Source of the DNA: an uncultured Prevotella sp.
GTDB lineage: Bacteria; Bacteroidota; Bacteroidia; Bacteroidales; Bacteroidaceae
DNA: 37,727 nucleotides
Assembly (NCBI RefSeq): GCF_946404925.1
Contig: NZ_CAMJFM010000023.1
Location: 1-37,727, forward strand
Direction of reading: 5' to 3'
A program made the position numbers and the translations under genes. Positions 24,515-33,029 of this stretch are shown in pieces (position 1 is the first letter of the stretch; the number at the start of each line of letters is the position of its first letter). The notes below the pieces were generated by a model. That model searched no databases and was not told the origin of the DNA. It saw only the letters and a list, made by a program, of their open reading frames with translations.

Positions 24515-24676
24515 GTCAATCGAAGGAACAGCGAGCGTCAACAGGCTAGCATGAATGACCGAGTCGTGACTGAGAAAGGCGGATGCCAATCAGAGAAAAG
24601 GCGCGCACTGCATTTGAGAGACACTTGAGAGTATTAACCCTAGTAATTAACCATTTAAACTTTAACAATTTAACCT
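24515..24676 (+). other. Long 5' leader of the HU gene
   Basis: About 160 nt of transcribed leader, more GC-rich than the flanking non-coding DNA. It has several small inverted repeats (AGTCGTGACT, GGCGGATGCC) and a direct repeat TTGAGAG-acac-TTGAGAG. A 25-codon frame begins at 24551 and ends before the HU start. It could be a structured regulatory leader or a leader peptide. No known riboswitch is recognised. Confidence 0.35.
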
Positions 24677-25213
24677 ATGGCGAAGATTTTTTATGAGTTG
24701 CGACAGAACAAGAATCAGCTGTCGAAGATTTACGGCAAGTGGTTTGCCCACAGCAAGGCCGTTGAGACCATGAACACCCGCAAGATGGCCCAGCACATCA
24801 GCGAGCATGGTAGTGTGTATACCACCGATGTGGTGTTTGGAGTGTTGGAGAAGTTCCGCAGTTGTCTGGTGGAGATGCTGTTGGAGTCGAAGCGTGTAAA
24901 GATCGATGGTCTGGGCACCTTCTTCACCACCATCGAAAATGAGGCTGGCGGAGCCAAGAGCCAGGACGAGTTCAATGTGAACAAGAACCTGAAGGCCCTG
25001 CACATCCGATTCATGCCTGAGGGCGAGCAGGAGATGAACATCAGCTCTCGCGAGTTCATCAAGAAGGCCGAGTTCATCAATATCACCACCCTGCAGAGTG
25101 GCAAGAAGGAGGGCGACACTCCTTCAGGCTCAAATGAGTCCAATGGTGGCAATGGTGGCAGCGATTCCAACCACAGCTCAACCGGCGGTGGTATCCCCGA
25201 GGAGGGTGATTAA
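24677..25213 (+). CDS. HU-family DNA-binding protein, long Bacteroidales type
   Basis: 178 residues, about twice a normal HU. It is the extended type of Bacteroidales histone-like protein. An HU/IHF-like fold covers about 1-125 (FYELRQNKNQLSKIYGKW at the start, VDGLGTFFTTIE-like IDGLGTFFTT in the middle). The C-terminal tail (about 150-178) is Gly/Ser/Asn-rich and disordered. In Bacteroidales this type commonly neighbours smalltalk and an amidase. Here smalltalk follows by 63 bp but the amidase is absent. The repeat tract just upstream may be its own binding region, which is untested. Confidence 0.93.
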   Translation: MAKIFYELRQNKNQLSKIYGKWFAHSKAVETMNTRKMAQHISEHGSVYTTDVVFGVLEKFRSCLVEMLLESKRVKIDGLGTFFTTIENEAGGAKSQDEFNVNKNLKALHIRFMPEGEQEMNISSREFIKKAEFINITTLQSGKKEGDTPSGSNESNGGNGGSDSNHSSTGGGIPEEGD

Positions 25214-25276
25214 GCTCACGGAGGGGGCAGCGCCCCTGCCCTCTCCCAGTATTTTAAACTAATAATTTAATCAACC

Positions 25277-25378
25277 ATGAATAAGAAAGAGACATTTAAG
25301 TTTATCGTTCAGATCATCGCATCTGTATGTACAGCTATCGTCACAGCACTTGGCGCGACCTCGTGCATGGGGATGTAG
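25277..25378 (+). CDS. Smalltalk protein
   Basis: 33 residues: a short charged N-terminus MNKKETFKF, then one hydrophobic helix and the ending GATSCMGM. This matches the tiny 'smalltalk' family found after HU-type genes in Bacteroidales; the C-terminal TSCM is characteristic. Its function is unknown. It ends in a GC-rich segment with small hairpins and then a terminator. It is too short for most gene callers. Confidence 0.85.
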   Translation: MNKKETFKFIVQIIASVCTAIVTALGATSCMGM

Positions 25379-25432
25379 CGCGGGCCTATGAGCATGTTTT
25401 CGGGGCAGCGATGCCCTGCGTATAAAAGTAGA

Positions 25433-25471
25433 AAAGAGGTAGTCACATGCTGTGGCCACCTCTTTGTTTTC
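25433..25471 (+). terminator. Terminator of the HU-smalltalk operon
   Basis: AAAGAGGT/ACCTCTTT outer stem with an inner GTCACA/TGTGGC stem and TGC loop (25433-25465), then a T-rich tail. It abuts the end of the minus-strand pseudogene. Confidence 0.85.
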
Positions 25472-25474
25472 TCA

Positions 25475-26038
25475 TTATTCAAATAATTCACCTTGGACCC
25501 ATTTGTCGGCTTTGGTGAAGCGGATTTTCAAAGAAAAAGACCAGTCATCGCGACAGCGAGCGGGGAATCTGCGCATATGCTACTGGCACTTTACGCATCG
25601 ATAGGAACTAAACAGCGTGTTCTGGTTGATGTTGTTTGTGAGGCGGCAGAGGGTGAAGAGCTCGTTGCCATTGGCATCGTACTCGGAGAGGAGGCGGTTG
25701 TTAACGGCATCGTTGCCAGGGATGCCCCAGCCTACAATCATGTTGTCGCCACTGAAACTAAGGGCTCCGCAGGCGGCTGAGAAATAGCCGTCGTCACAGA
25801 GCACGGCACTCTTCTTGAGTTCGCCTGTAGTGAGGTCGACAGTGAGGCGGAGCATTCGCGTGCTGAACACACCATTGGAATTATTGAACAGGGTGATGGT
25901 GCTGTCAGCCTCGTGCCAACGGGCATAGTGCTGGCCATGGAAGTCGGCGCCATCCTCGAGATTGGTACCCCTGAGGCTCCACAGCAGACGGCCTGTGCCG
26001 CCCTTGCGGTCGATCTTGGCAATGGTGCTGATATGTTA
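25475..26038 (-). pseudogene. Arylsulfotransferase remnant (5'-truncated)
   Basis: Read on the minus strand from the stop at about 26036, the frame encodes a C-terminal part of an ASST-like beta-propeller protein: TGRLLWSLRGTNLEDG, then FHGQHYARW and STITLFNNS, NMIVGWG, LSEYDANGNELF and SSYRCVK. This resembles the arylsulfotransferase_2 family. There is no start codon, signal peptide or N-terminal half, and an in-frame TAG interrupts at 25580 before the frame continues to 25475. It lies directly downstream of the 101-residue gene, so the 5' part was probably lost by deletion near 26040-26070. The family call is from memory of motif order. Confidence 0.65.
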
Positions 26039-26072
26039 ATTCAAATAATGAAGGCCCTTAGAGCTGGGAGGA

Positions 26073-26378
26073 TTACTGTTCCTCCTCCTCTTTTACCAGC
26101 AGCTCCTTGGTCTTGAAAATGTTGGCTGAATCCTCGTAGAGGGTTTCTATCTGCTGGATCAGATCGTCCATCTTCTCGATGAAGGGCAGGAAATCGTCCT
26201 TCTTAAACAATGCGTTGCTATACCTGTCGTGCTCCAGGTAGTAAGCCAAATCGCGCAGTTCGTCCTGAGAATCGGTGATTCTGTTGAACATGAATGATAA
26301 ATGGCGATGAGCTTCTTCACTACTAAACTTGAATCCTTCTAACGAATCTTTTACCTTAACTGTGTTAATTGTGTCCAT
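26073..26378 (-). CDS. Small helical protein, unknown function
   Basis: 101 residues, no signal peptide. Predicted mostly alpha-helical and acidic, with a Glu-rich end (KEEEEQ). Segments EEAHRHLSFMFNRIT and DLIQQIETLYED look like a coiled pair. It has its own -7 box 26 nt upstream. It now sits in front of the arylsulfotransferase remnant, and its codon use is unremarkable. No family recognised. Confidence 0.6.
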   Translation of the reverse strand: MDTINTVKVKDSLEGFKFSSEEAHRHLSFMFNRITDSQDELRDLAYYLEHDRYSNALFKKDDFLPFIEKMDDLIQQIETLYEDSANIFKTKELLVKEEEEQ

Positions 26379-26403
26379 TATACCTATTGATTAAAAACGG
26401 CGG

Positions 26404-26411
26404 CAAAGGTA
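26404..26411 (-). promoter_or_regulatory. -7 box for the 101-residue gene
   Basis: TACCTTTG on the minus strand, 25 nt upstream of the ATG at 26378. Confidence 0.5.
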
Positions 26412-26515
26412 ACACTATTTTCGGACAAAACGGCACGAAAAACTAAAGAATGTACAGAAAAAGTGAGCAAAGGATTGCACAAAGCATACCTAACATTTAA
26501 GGTTATCTTGAAATT

Positions 26516-26550
26516 AAAAAAGGCCTGTCGGGATGACAGGTCTTTTTTTT
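26516..26550 (-). terminator. Terminator after the YbjQ-like gene
   Basis: GGCCTGTC-gggat-GACAGGTC stem flanked by A runs on one side and T runs on the other, so it can act on both strands. It lies just 3' of the minus-strand gene ending at 26555. Confidence 0.85.
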
Positions 26551-26554
26551 GTGT

Positions 26555-26872
26555 TTAGATGACTACTGCGGTGCCGCTGGCGGCTACCATGAGCATTGAG
26601 CCGTTGGCTCCGATGGTCTCGTAGTCGAGGTCGATAGCTACGATAGCGTTGGCACCAAGGGCCTGAGCGCGCATCATCATCTCGCGAATAGATGTGTCCT
26701 TAGCCTCGCTGAGCACCTTTTCATAACTGCCTGCGCGTCCGCCTACTATATCGCGTATGCCTGCAAAGAAATCCTTGAAAGCGTTAGCACCAATGATAGT
26801 CTCACCTGTCACCACTCCTTTATACTCGCGGATGGGATGACCTTCAATTTGTGGGGTTGTTGATAGAATCAT
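26555..26872 (-). CDS. YbjQ/UPF0145 family protein
   Basis: 105 residues, the full length for this family. It shows the start [49 protein letters not shown], the helix [23 protein letters not shown], and the closing strand [13 protein letters not shown]. The family forms pentameric cytosolic rings and is sometimes called heavy-metal-binding, but the cellular role is not established. It stands alone between two terminated units and diverges from the sigma gene at 27041. Confidence 0.93.
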   Translation of the reverse strand: MILSTTPQIEGHPIREYKGVVTGETIIGANAFKDFFAGIRDIVGGRAGSYEKVLSEAKDTSIREMMMRAQALGANAIVAIDLDYETIGANGSMLMVAASGTAVVI

Positions 26873-26928
26873 AATTGTAATGTTTTAAAAGTTTATTCAA
26901 CTTTTAGACGTAACTAACAAACGAAAAG

Positions 26929-26960
26929 TTGCAGCAAAATAATTATTTTTTGTAATTTTG
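26929..26960 (+). promoter_or_regulatory. Promoter of sigma module 2
   Basis: TTG (26929-26931), then 21 nt, then TAATTTTG (26953-26960), with a leader of about 75 nt. The module thus appears to be transcribed by the housekeeping sigma factor. Confidence 0.6.
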
Positions 26961-27040
26961 CAGCAAAATTTTTATCGTTTTGTGCAACTAGACGAAAAAC
27001 TGAATCGTCCTTGAGGCAAATGATTTTTTAAAAACTGATT

Positions 27041-27538
27041 ATGACCAAAGAGAAATTTGAGGTGATTTACCGTAAACTCTACCCGAAGATGTACCGACTG
27101 GCAAGGACGATACTCTACGACGCAGACGAATGCAAAGACGTGGTGAACGACGTATTTGTGAAGCTGATGAGAGAAGAGATTGCTCCGCAGGAAGACAAAA
27201 TGGAGGGCTACCTGATGACCAGCGTACGAAACAGATGTCGCGACAGACTGCGCCACAAAAGCGTGAGAGAGCGGGTGGAACATTTGTACCAAAAGGAGAT
27301 GATGCAGAACAGCATCGTGACGATGAACGACGACGACCGGCTGGAACGCCTTAACGCGTACATTGACCGAGAGTTGCAACCACTGAGCAGGCAGATACTG
27401 AAGCTGAGGTTTCTGGGCGAAATGAGCTACGACGAGGTGGCAGCCGCCACAGGTGTTGACAGGACCACAGTGTACAGGCATCTTACAAAATCGCTAGAGA
27501 GTATCAGAGAGTATTTTAACGTAACAACAAAACGATAA
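27041..27538 (+). CDS. ECF sigma factor, FecI-like (module 2)
   Basis: 165 residues. Region 2 (about 10-70) has LYPKMYRLARTILYDADECKDVVNDVFVKL, and region 4 (about 110-160) has LSRQILKLRFLGEMSYDEVAAATGVDRTTVYRHL. It is followed by a DUF4974-type anti-sigma and an STN-domain outer-membrane protein, the FecI-FecR-FecA order that lets an outer-membrane receptor switch on its own sigma factor. It is less similar to the sigma factors of modules 1 and 3 than those are to each other. Confidence 0.92.
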   Translation: MTKEKFEVIYRKLYPKMYRLARTILYDADECKDVVNDVFVKLMREEIAPQEDKMEGYLMTSVRNRCRDRLRHKSVRERVEHLYQKEMMQNSIVTMNDDDRLERLNAYIDRELQPLSRQILKLRFLGEMSYDEVAAATGVDRTTVYRHLTKSLESIREYFNVTTKR

Positions 27539-27544
27539 AGCATT

Positions 27545-28207
27545 ATGAAGAATCAAGACAAAATAGAGTTGCTACTTGACATACAGGAGCACCCAGAGAA
27601 ATACAGCGACGAGCAGCTGAACAGCATGCTGGCCGAAGACGAGGAGCTGGCGGAAATGATGGAGCAGCTGGCCACCACCAAGCGCGCAATGAAAAAGGAG
27701 GAGGCCGAGGACGAGCAGCTGGATATAGACGCGCTGTGGCAGGAGTTTGAGGCTAAGCACGAGCTGGAGTTTGACGAGCCTGAGACCAAGCGCGTAAGAA
27801 TGCCGCTGCGCAAGATTGCTGCAATGTTCATAGGTGTGGCGCTAACAGCCGGAGTGGCATTTGCTGCCATACAGATAGTAAGGAGCGTGAGCAAGCCTGC
27901 ACCTGAGCCAACAAAGATTGAGGCATCTGCAGCACCAAAGGCCGCACAGCCTGATGACGAGGTGCCTGCCGACACCGTAGTGGCAGTGAAGCCAGTGGTG
28001 TTTGACAATGTGGAGCTGACACAGATAATGGCACAGATAGCTGCTCACTACAAAGCCGAGGTGGAGATAGAAAACGAGGATGCCGGAGCATACCGACTGT
28101 ACTTTGAATGGAACAGCCAGGAGACGCTGGAGCACGTGGTGGAGCGACTGAACCGATTTGAGAGCATAAACATTGAACTGAACAACAACAAGATGACGGT
28201 GAAGTAA
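27545..28207 (+). CDS. Anti-sigma/FecR-like protein with DUF4974 only (module 2)
   Basis: 220 residues. The acidic cytoplasmic N-terminus (1-88) has LDIQEHPEKYSDEQLNSMLAED; a membrane helix spans 91-112; a Pro/Ala linker follows; and a periplasmic domain (about 150-220) has the F-NVELTQIMAQIAAHYKAEV pattern and ends ININNN-like (NIELNNNKMTVK), the DUF4974 fold that closes FecR proteins. The FecR beta-helix middle part is missing, so this is a reduced version. DUF4974 and STN share a secretin-like fold and may interact. The stop and the next start overlap by 1 bp. Confidence 0.82.
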   Translation: MKNQDKIELLLDIQEHPEKYSDEQLNSMLAEDEELAEMMEQLATTKRAMKKEEAEDEQLDIDALWQEFEAKHELEFDEPETKRVRMPLRKIAAMFIGVALTAGVAFAAIQIVRSVSKPAPEPTKIEASAAPKAAQPDDEVPADTVVAVKPVVFDNVELTQIMAQIAAHYKAEVEIENEDAGAYRLYFEWNSQETLEHVVERLNRFESINIELNNNKMTVK

Positions 28208-30747
28208 TGAAACGCTTAATATTATCAATATACATATGCTGCATGGCCGTTGCGGGCTGGGCGCAGACCATAAGCCGCGAATACAACAACGTGTCGATAA
28301 GCGACGTGCTGAAGCAGCTGAACGAGCAGTACAAAGAGTATACCATAAGCTTTATGTACAACGAGCTCGAGGACTTTCGCGTCACCACCAAAATACGCAA
28401 CAAATCGCTGCCTAATGCAATACAGCAGATGATAGGCTTCTACCCTATCCATATGACGGTGGAGGGCAACGAGATAACTGTGGAGTGTCCACAGAAGAGC
28501 ACACCACGATACAAGGGTACGATAGTGGACCAGCAGAACCAGCCCGTGGCCTATGCTAACATAGCGCTGCTATCGGCCGAGGACTCGACACTGATAGCCG
28601 GAGGTGTATCTAACGAGAGCGGACTGTTTGTAATACCCTGTGAGCAGAAGCCTGTGGTGGCGCGCATATCGTACGTGGGCTATAAGACCATATACAAGCA
28701 CTGCAACAGCACGCAGATGGGCACCATACGTCTGGCGCCTGAGAACCACATGCTGAAGGGCGTGGTGGTGAAAGGAACACCGCAATACAAGATGACCATG
28801 GGCGGCATGGAGATAGCCATAGAGGGAACTCTGCTGGCAAAGATGGGATCGGCTCTCGACGTGCTGGGACAGCTGCCACGAGTATCGGTTAACGGCAACA
28901 GCGTGAACGTGTTTGGCAAGGGTGCGCCGCTAATCTACATCAACAACAAGAAGATGATGAACGCGCAGGAACTGCAGCAGCTGAAATCGGAAGACATCAA
29001 ATCGGTTGAGGTTATAACCAACCCTGGCGCGCAGTATGATGCCGAGGTGGAATCGGTGATCAAGATAAAAACACGCAAGCGTACCGCTGAGGGACTGAGC
29101 ATACGCAACGATGCCAACGTGAGCTACAACAAGTGGTGGAACGGATATGAGGAGCTGATGCTGAAATATCAGACAAAAAAGTTTGAGATTATCAATGATG
29201 CATACATATACAGCAGTGCATTCGGAGAGGACAACACCCTGGATATTGACATACACACAGATAAGGACAACATCGAGATTAAACAGTATGTTCCAACAAA
29301 AGCGCGACAAGCTGGAGTATCAGAATATCTGGCTACCGACTACTGGGTAAACGACAGCAACTCGATAGGTGCATCGTACCAATATTACACCATGTTTTAC
29401 TCGAACATTACAGGTTGGAACCGACAGGAGATACTAAGAAACGGAGTGATGGAGGGCGTAGTGAACGCTACCGACATCATGAAACCCAAGAATCAGCAAC
29501 ACACACTGAATGCGTACTATCAGGGAAAGATAGGAAAAATGGGCATCGACCTGAACGGTACGTATTATTACGGCACCAACGAACGTAATGACGTAGGCAT
29601 AGAGACCAGCGTAGAGCTTGACAACCGCGAAATACACTCGAGCAGCAAGGAGAAAAACAGCATGTATGCTGCCAAGCTAATACTCGACTTCCCCATGATG
29701 GGCGGAATACTGAAAGTGGGCACAGAGCTCACAAAGACAAAATCGCACGGTATGTTCATAAACGAAGAGGGTTACGTGACATCATCGGAGACTGACATCA
29801 AGGAGCACAACATAGCCGGATTTGCACAATACGAACTCTCTATAGGCCACTGGCACATGGGCGCTGGCGTGAGATACGAGGATGTGGTGAGAAACTACTA
29901 CCTGTACGGCGTTAAACAAGACGATGCGAGTCGTACGTATCACAACCTGTTCCCCAACCTGGCTGTGGCGTGGAGAGAAGGCGACTGGAGCTGGCAACTA
30001 AGCATGAACGAGAAAATGCATCGCCCCAGCTACCACAATCTGCGCAACTTCATGCAGTACGACAACCGCTATATGTACGAGGGAGGAAACCCAACACTGC
30101 GACCAGAAAAGGTGTACAACATTGAGACGAGCGCCACATACAGGTGGATAAGCGCCACATGGGGCTATACCTATATTAAAGATGCCATGGTGTGGGTAGA
30201 CCGACTGCTGGACAACCAGGCGATAACCTATACCTCGAACATGAACTTCGACCACTACCAGTCGCTGTATGGCACCATCTATCTGGCTCCTATCTTCAAG
30301 GTGTATCGCCCCACACTGGAGCTTACCTACCAGCAGCAGATATTCAACACCAAGGATTACGGATGCAACAGGAACCTGAATAAGCCATCGTTCGGATTCA
30401 AGATGAACAACCGTTTTGTGTTCAGTAAGTCGCTGATGGCAGGATTCTCAGTAAGAGCCAACACCAACAGCTACGATGGATTTGTGGAGAGCCGCGGACG
30501 CGTAAGCGTAGATGCAGCCATCAGAAAATCGTTTGATAACGAGCGATGGGTAGTGATGCTGACTGCTAAGGACATTTTTAAAACAGCACGCGAGCGATGG
30601 ACCATGTACGGCATGGGCACAGAAACCAGCAAGAACTGCTACAACTACAACCGCAACATATCGCTACGAGTGACCTATAACTTCAACAATACCCGCACCA
30701 AGTACAAGGGTACTGGCGCAGGTAATGAGGAAAAGAAGAGAATGTGA
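28207..30747 (+). CDS. TonB-dependent receptor-like outer-membrane protein with STN domain (module 2)
   Basis: 846 residues. Signal peptide (about 1-19), STN domain (about 22-95: VSISDVLKQLNEQYKEY, LPNAIQQMIGF), carboxypeptidase-regulatory-like domain (about 100-175: GTIVDQQNQPVAYANIALL), plug (about 180-290: VLGQLPRVSVNGNSVNVFGKG, KSVEVITNPGAQYDAE) and a barrel of the OMP_b-brl_3 type to the C-terminus. The STN domain marks it as a signal transducer for the sigma module 2 pair. The ligand is unknown. No SusD-like partner follows. Isoleucine is encoded mostly by ATA, unlike the housekeeping genes of the window. Confidence 0.9.
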   Translation: MKRLILSIYICCMAVAGWAQTISREYNNVSISDVLKQLNEQYKEYTISFMYNELEDFRVTTKIRNKSLPNAIQQMIGFYPIHMTVEGNEITVECPQKSTPRYKGTIVDQQNQPVAYANIALLSAEDSTLIAGGVSNESGLFVIPCEQKPVVARISYVGYKTIYKHCNSTQMGTIRLAPENHMLKGVVVKGTPQYKMTMGGMEIAIEGTLLAKMGSALDVLGQLPRVSVNGNSVNVFGKGAPLIYINNKKMMNAQELQQLKSEDIKSVEVITNPGAQYDAEVESVIKIKTRKRTAEGLSIRNDANVSYNKWWNGYEELMLKYQTKKFEIINDAYIYSSAFGEDNTLDIDIHTDKDNIEIKQYVPTKARQAGVSEYLATDYWVNDSNSIGASYQYYTMFYSNITGWNRQEILRNGVMEGVVNATDIMKPKNQQHTLNAYYQGKIGKMGIDLNGTYYYGTNERNDVGIETSVELDNREIHSSSKEKNSMYAAKLILDFPMMGGILKVGTELTKTKSHGMFINEEGYVTSSETDIKEHNIAGFAQYELSIGHWHMGAGVRYEDVVRNYYLYGVKQDDASRTYHNLFPNLAVAWREGDWSWQLSMNEKMHRPSYHNLRNFMQYDNRYMYEGGNPTLRPEKVYNIETSATYRWISATWGYTYIKDAMVWVDRLLDNQAITYTSNMNFDHYQSLYGTIYLAPIFKVYRPTLELTYQQQIFNTKDYGCNRNLNKPSFGFKMNNRFVFSKSLMAGFSVRANTNSYDGFVESRGRVSVDAAIRKSFDNERWVVMLTAKDIFKTARERWTMYGMGTETSKNCYNYNRNISLRVTYNFNNTRTKYKGTGAGNEEKKRM

Positions 30748-30773
30748 TCTCTACGCAGATGCGAAAGGGGGTA

Positions 30774-33011
30774 TTAGCTACCCTTGCTGATGCCCCCTAC
30801 TACATCGCTGTTATCGATACTATGCTCGGTTTTCTTAACGCTTGATTTAAGAGAGCCGAATCGCCATGTGGCTGAGATAGCGAACGAGCGATTGCGATTC
30901 CACGAACGCTCGTGGCCCAGGAAGTCGCCATTAACAGTCTCGGCATCCATCACCCAATACTTATTAAACGGTGCGTTGGCAGTGAGGCGCACGGTGAGGC
31001 GGTCGCCCTTGAGGAACGAGCGTTGCAGCGAGGCGTAATAGTCGAAGTAGCCATGCTGAATGGCGTAGACGCTCGATGGGCTGTGGCCTATCTTGCCGTA
31101 GCCACTAAGACTGAGGCTAAGTTTAAGTGGCAGGCGCTGCTGCAGACTGAAGCTGTAGCTATCGCTCCAGCCATGGGTTAGATAGCCCAGGTCGGGATTC
31201 TCGTAGTGCTCATAGCGCAGGTTATTGTTGACTACCAGTGTGGTAGTAGCGAAGGGTTTCCACTGTACGTACTGCTCGAACGAAGTGCGGCTATAGCGCA
31301 GGATGTTCTCGTAAGTAGAATAGCGCACATCATCCTTGGCAGTAACCACCGAGCTGATGCCGTTGCTATAGGCGGTATAGCCTGGAGCCAACTGCAGCGT
31401 GAGGTTGGGCATGATATAGGTATAAATGAGGCTGACACGATGGGTGTGCGAGCTGGAGAGCTGAGGGTTGCCCTGACTTACGGACGAGGGCGAAACGGTG
31501 GCAGCGGGATTGAGATAAGAGATGCCAGGGCGGTTGATGCTGGTGGTGTAGTTGAACTTGAGCGACTGTGCATCGGTGAGCTGGAACTTGAGCGTGGCCT
31601 GTGGCACCCAGTCGCCCAGGTGCTTAGAGAATGCTGCGCCCTTGCCATCGGGATAGCTGCCACGCATGTAGCTGTACTCATAGCGCAAGCCTGCACGGGC
31701 TGAGAACTTGGCAGTGCGGAAGATATAATCGGCATAGCCTGCCATGACGCGCGTGGTGTGCTGGAACTCGTCGCTGGTACTGGCATCGATGCCATAGAAG
31801 GTCTGAGTGTTGTGGCTATTGTTATCGCGATTGATATACTTGGCGCCTACCTCAAGCTGATGACCACGGCCCAACGGGCGAAGCCAGTCAACCTGCAGGG
31901 TGTGCTCGGTAAAACGCTCGCGCTGGTTCATGAGCGAACCTGTATAGGCGAAAGGCACATTGTAGAGTTCTGTATGGGTATTCTCCTGATCGGTATGCTG
32001 GCGTGTAAGGGCAAGCATATACGACAGGGTGAGTCGCTCACCCTGGAGGTGGGTTTTGTGCTGATAGTCGAATCGGCCATTCCACGAGTGATGATTGTAG
32101 CCTGGCATCCAATAGCTGTTACGATAGCTGTAGAGCTGCTGACCAGCGGGATTGAGCAGCTGGTTGTAGCCATCGCCCTGAACATTGAGCGTATAGAAGT
32201 AGCCACCAAACGAGGCTGAAAGCAGATTGAGCGAGTCGATATCGTAGCTGGCATCGATATCAGCAAAGTGGATATCGCCAGGATTAGACCCCTCGGAGCC
32301 TGTGAGCATGGTGTTGCCAGTGTCGAGATAGGTGTTAGAATGCTCTACGCGGTTGTAGCTGTCGTGCTTGGTCATACCGTTATAGCCATAGTCGACTGAG
32401 AGCATGAGCTTGCCTAACTGACTGGTAAGCGACGAATAGAAGCTGGAATGGCCAAGGGTGTTGAGAGAACCTGATACTACGCCTGTTACACCCTGCATCG
32501 CGGTGTTTGACAGCGTAACGATGTTAAGAATGGCGTCTACACCCTCAGCATCTTCGCGAGCGCCCGGATCGGTGATAACCTCGATGCGCTTTACCGCAGA
32601 AGCAGGCATGGACTTGAACACCTCTTTGGCGTTCTTAGTAAGACTTGGATCTAGGTGGCCGTTCTTATAGACCTTGAAATTGCTGTTACCCTTTACCTGA
32701 ATGTTATCCTGACCATCGACAGTAACCATGGGAACCTTGCGCAGCATGTCCATCACGGTCTGAGTCTTAGACTCTTCATCGGCCTGCACATCGTAGGCGA
32801 TGCGATCGATATCCTGCTTGATGAGTTGGCGCTGGGCCTTGACTACTACGCCATCTAACTCCTTGTTCCATGTGACGGAACCGCTACTTACTGAGGTGGA
32901 ATCCTGCTGGGCCCAGCTGGCGCATGGGCACACGAAAAGCAGGAATGTAAAGATGAAATTTACACTCTTCATACGATGATTAATAAGTTTGTTATTAAGA
33001 AATCTCTTCAT
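30774..33011 (-). CDS. Outer-membrane beta-barrel protein, TonB-receptor-like (next to module 3)
   Basis: 745 residues. It lacks STN and carboxypeptidase-like domains; a plug (about 45-155: VVVKAQRQLIKQDIDRIAYDV, MLRKVPMVTVDGQDNIQVKGN, KRIEVITDPGAREDAEG) and an OMP_b-brl_3-type barrel follow. The signal peptide is clearest from Met14 (MKSVNFIFTFLLFVCPCASWA), so translation may start at 32972. The longer start is kept because its ATG lies inside an inverted repeat conserved with the gene at 21056. It carries the shared operator-like element and follows the module 3 operon on the same strand. The substrate is unknown. Confidence 0.9.
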   Translation of the reverse strand: MKRFLNNKLINHRMKSVNFIFTFLLFVCPCASWAQQDSTSVSSGSVTWNKELDGVVVKAQRQLIKQDIDRIAYDVQADEESKTQTVMDMLRKVPMVTVDGQDNIQVKGNSNFKVYKNGHLDPSLTKNAKEVFKSMPASAVKRIEVITDPGAREDAEGVDAILNIVTLSNTAMQGVTGVVSGSLNTLGHSSFYSSLTSQLGKLMLSVDYGYNGMTKHDSYNRVEHSNTYLDTGNTMLTGSEGSNPGDIHFADIDASYDIDSLNLLSASFGGYFYTLNVQGDGYNQLLNPAGQQLYSYRNSYWMPGYNHHSWNGRFDYQHKTHLQGERLTLSYMLALTRQHTDQENTHTELYNVPFAYTGSLMNQRERFTEHTLQVDWLRPLGRGHQLEVGAKYINRDNNSHNTQTFYGIDASTSDEFQHTTRVMAGYADYIFRTAKFSARAGLRYEYSYMRGSYPDGKGAAFSKHLGDWVPQATLKFQLTDAQSLKFNYTTSINRPGISYLNPAATVSPSSVSQGNPQLSSSHTHRVSLIYTYIMPNLTLQLAPGYTAYSNGISSVVTAKDDVRYSTYENILRYSRTSFEQYVQWKPFATTTLVVNNNLRYEHYENPDLGYLTHGWSDSYSFSLQQRLPLKLSLSLSGYGKIGHSPSSVYAIQHGYFDYYASLQRSFLKGDRLTVRLTANAPFNKYWVMDAETVNGDFLGHERSWNRNRSFAISATWRFGSLKSSVKKTEHSIDNSDVVGGISKGS

Positions 33012-33029
33012 ACCAGTTGTTTTTGACTA

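Noticed and set aside
25222..25240. Terminator between HU and smalltalk (GGGGGCAGCGCCCC hairpin)
   Set aside because: The hairpin is not followed by a T run, and the strong terminator lies after smalltalk, so it is more likely a processing or stability element.
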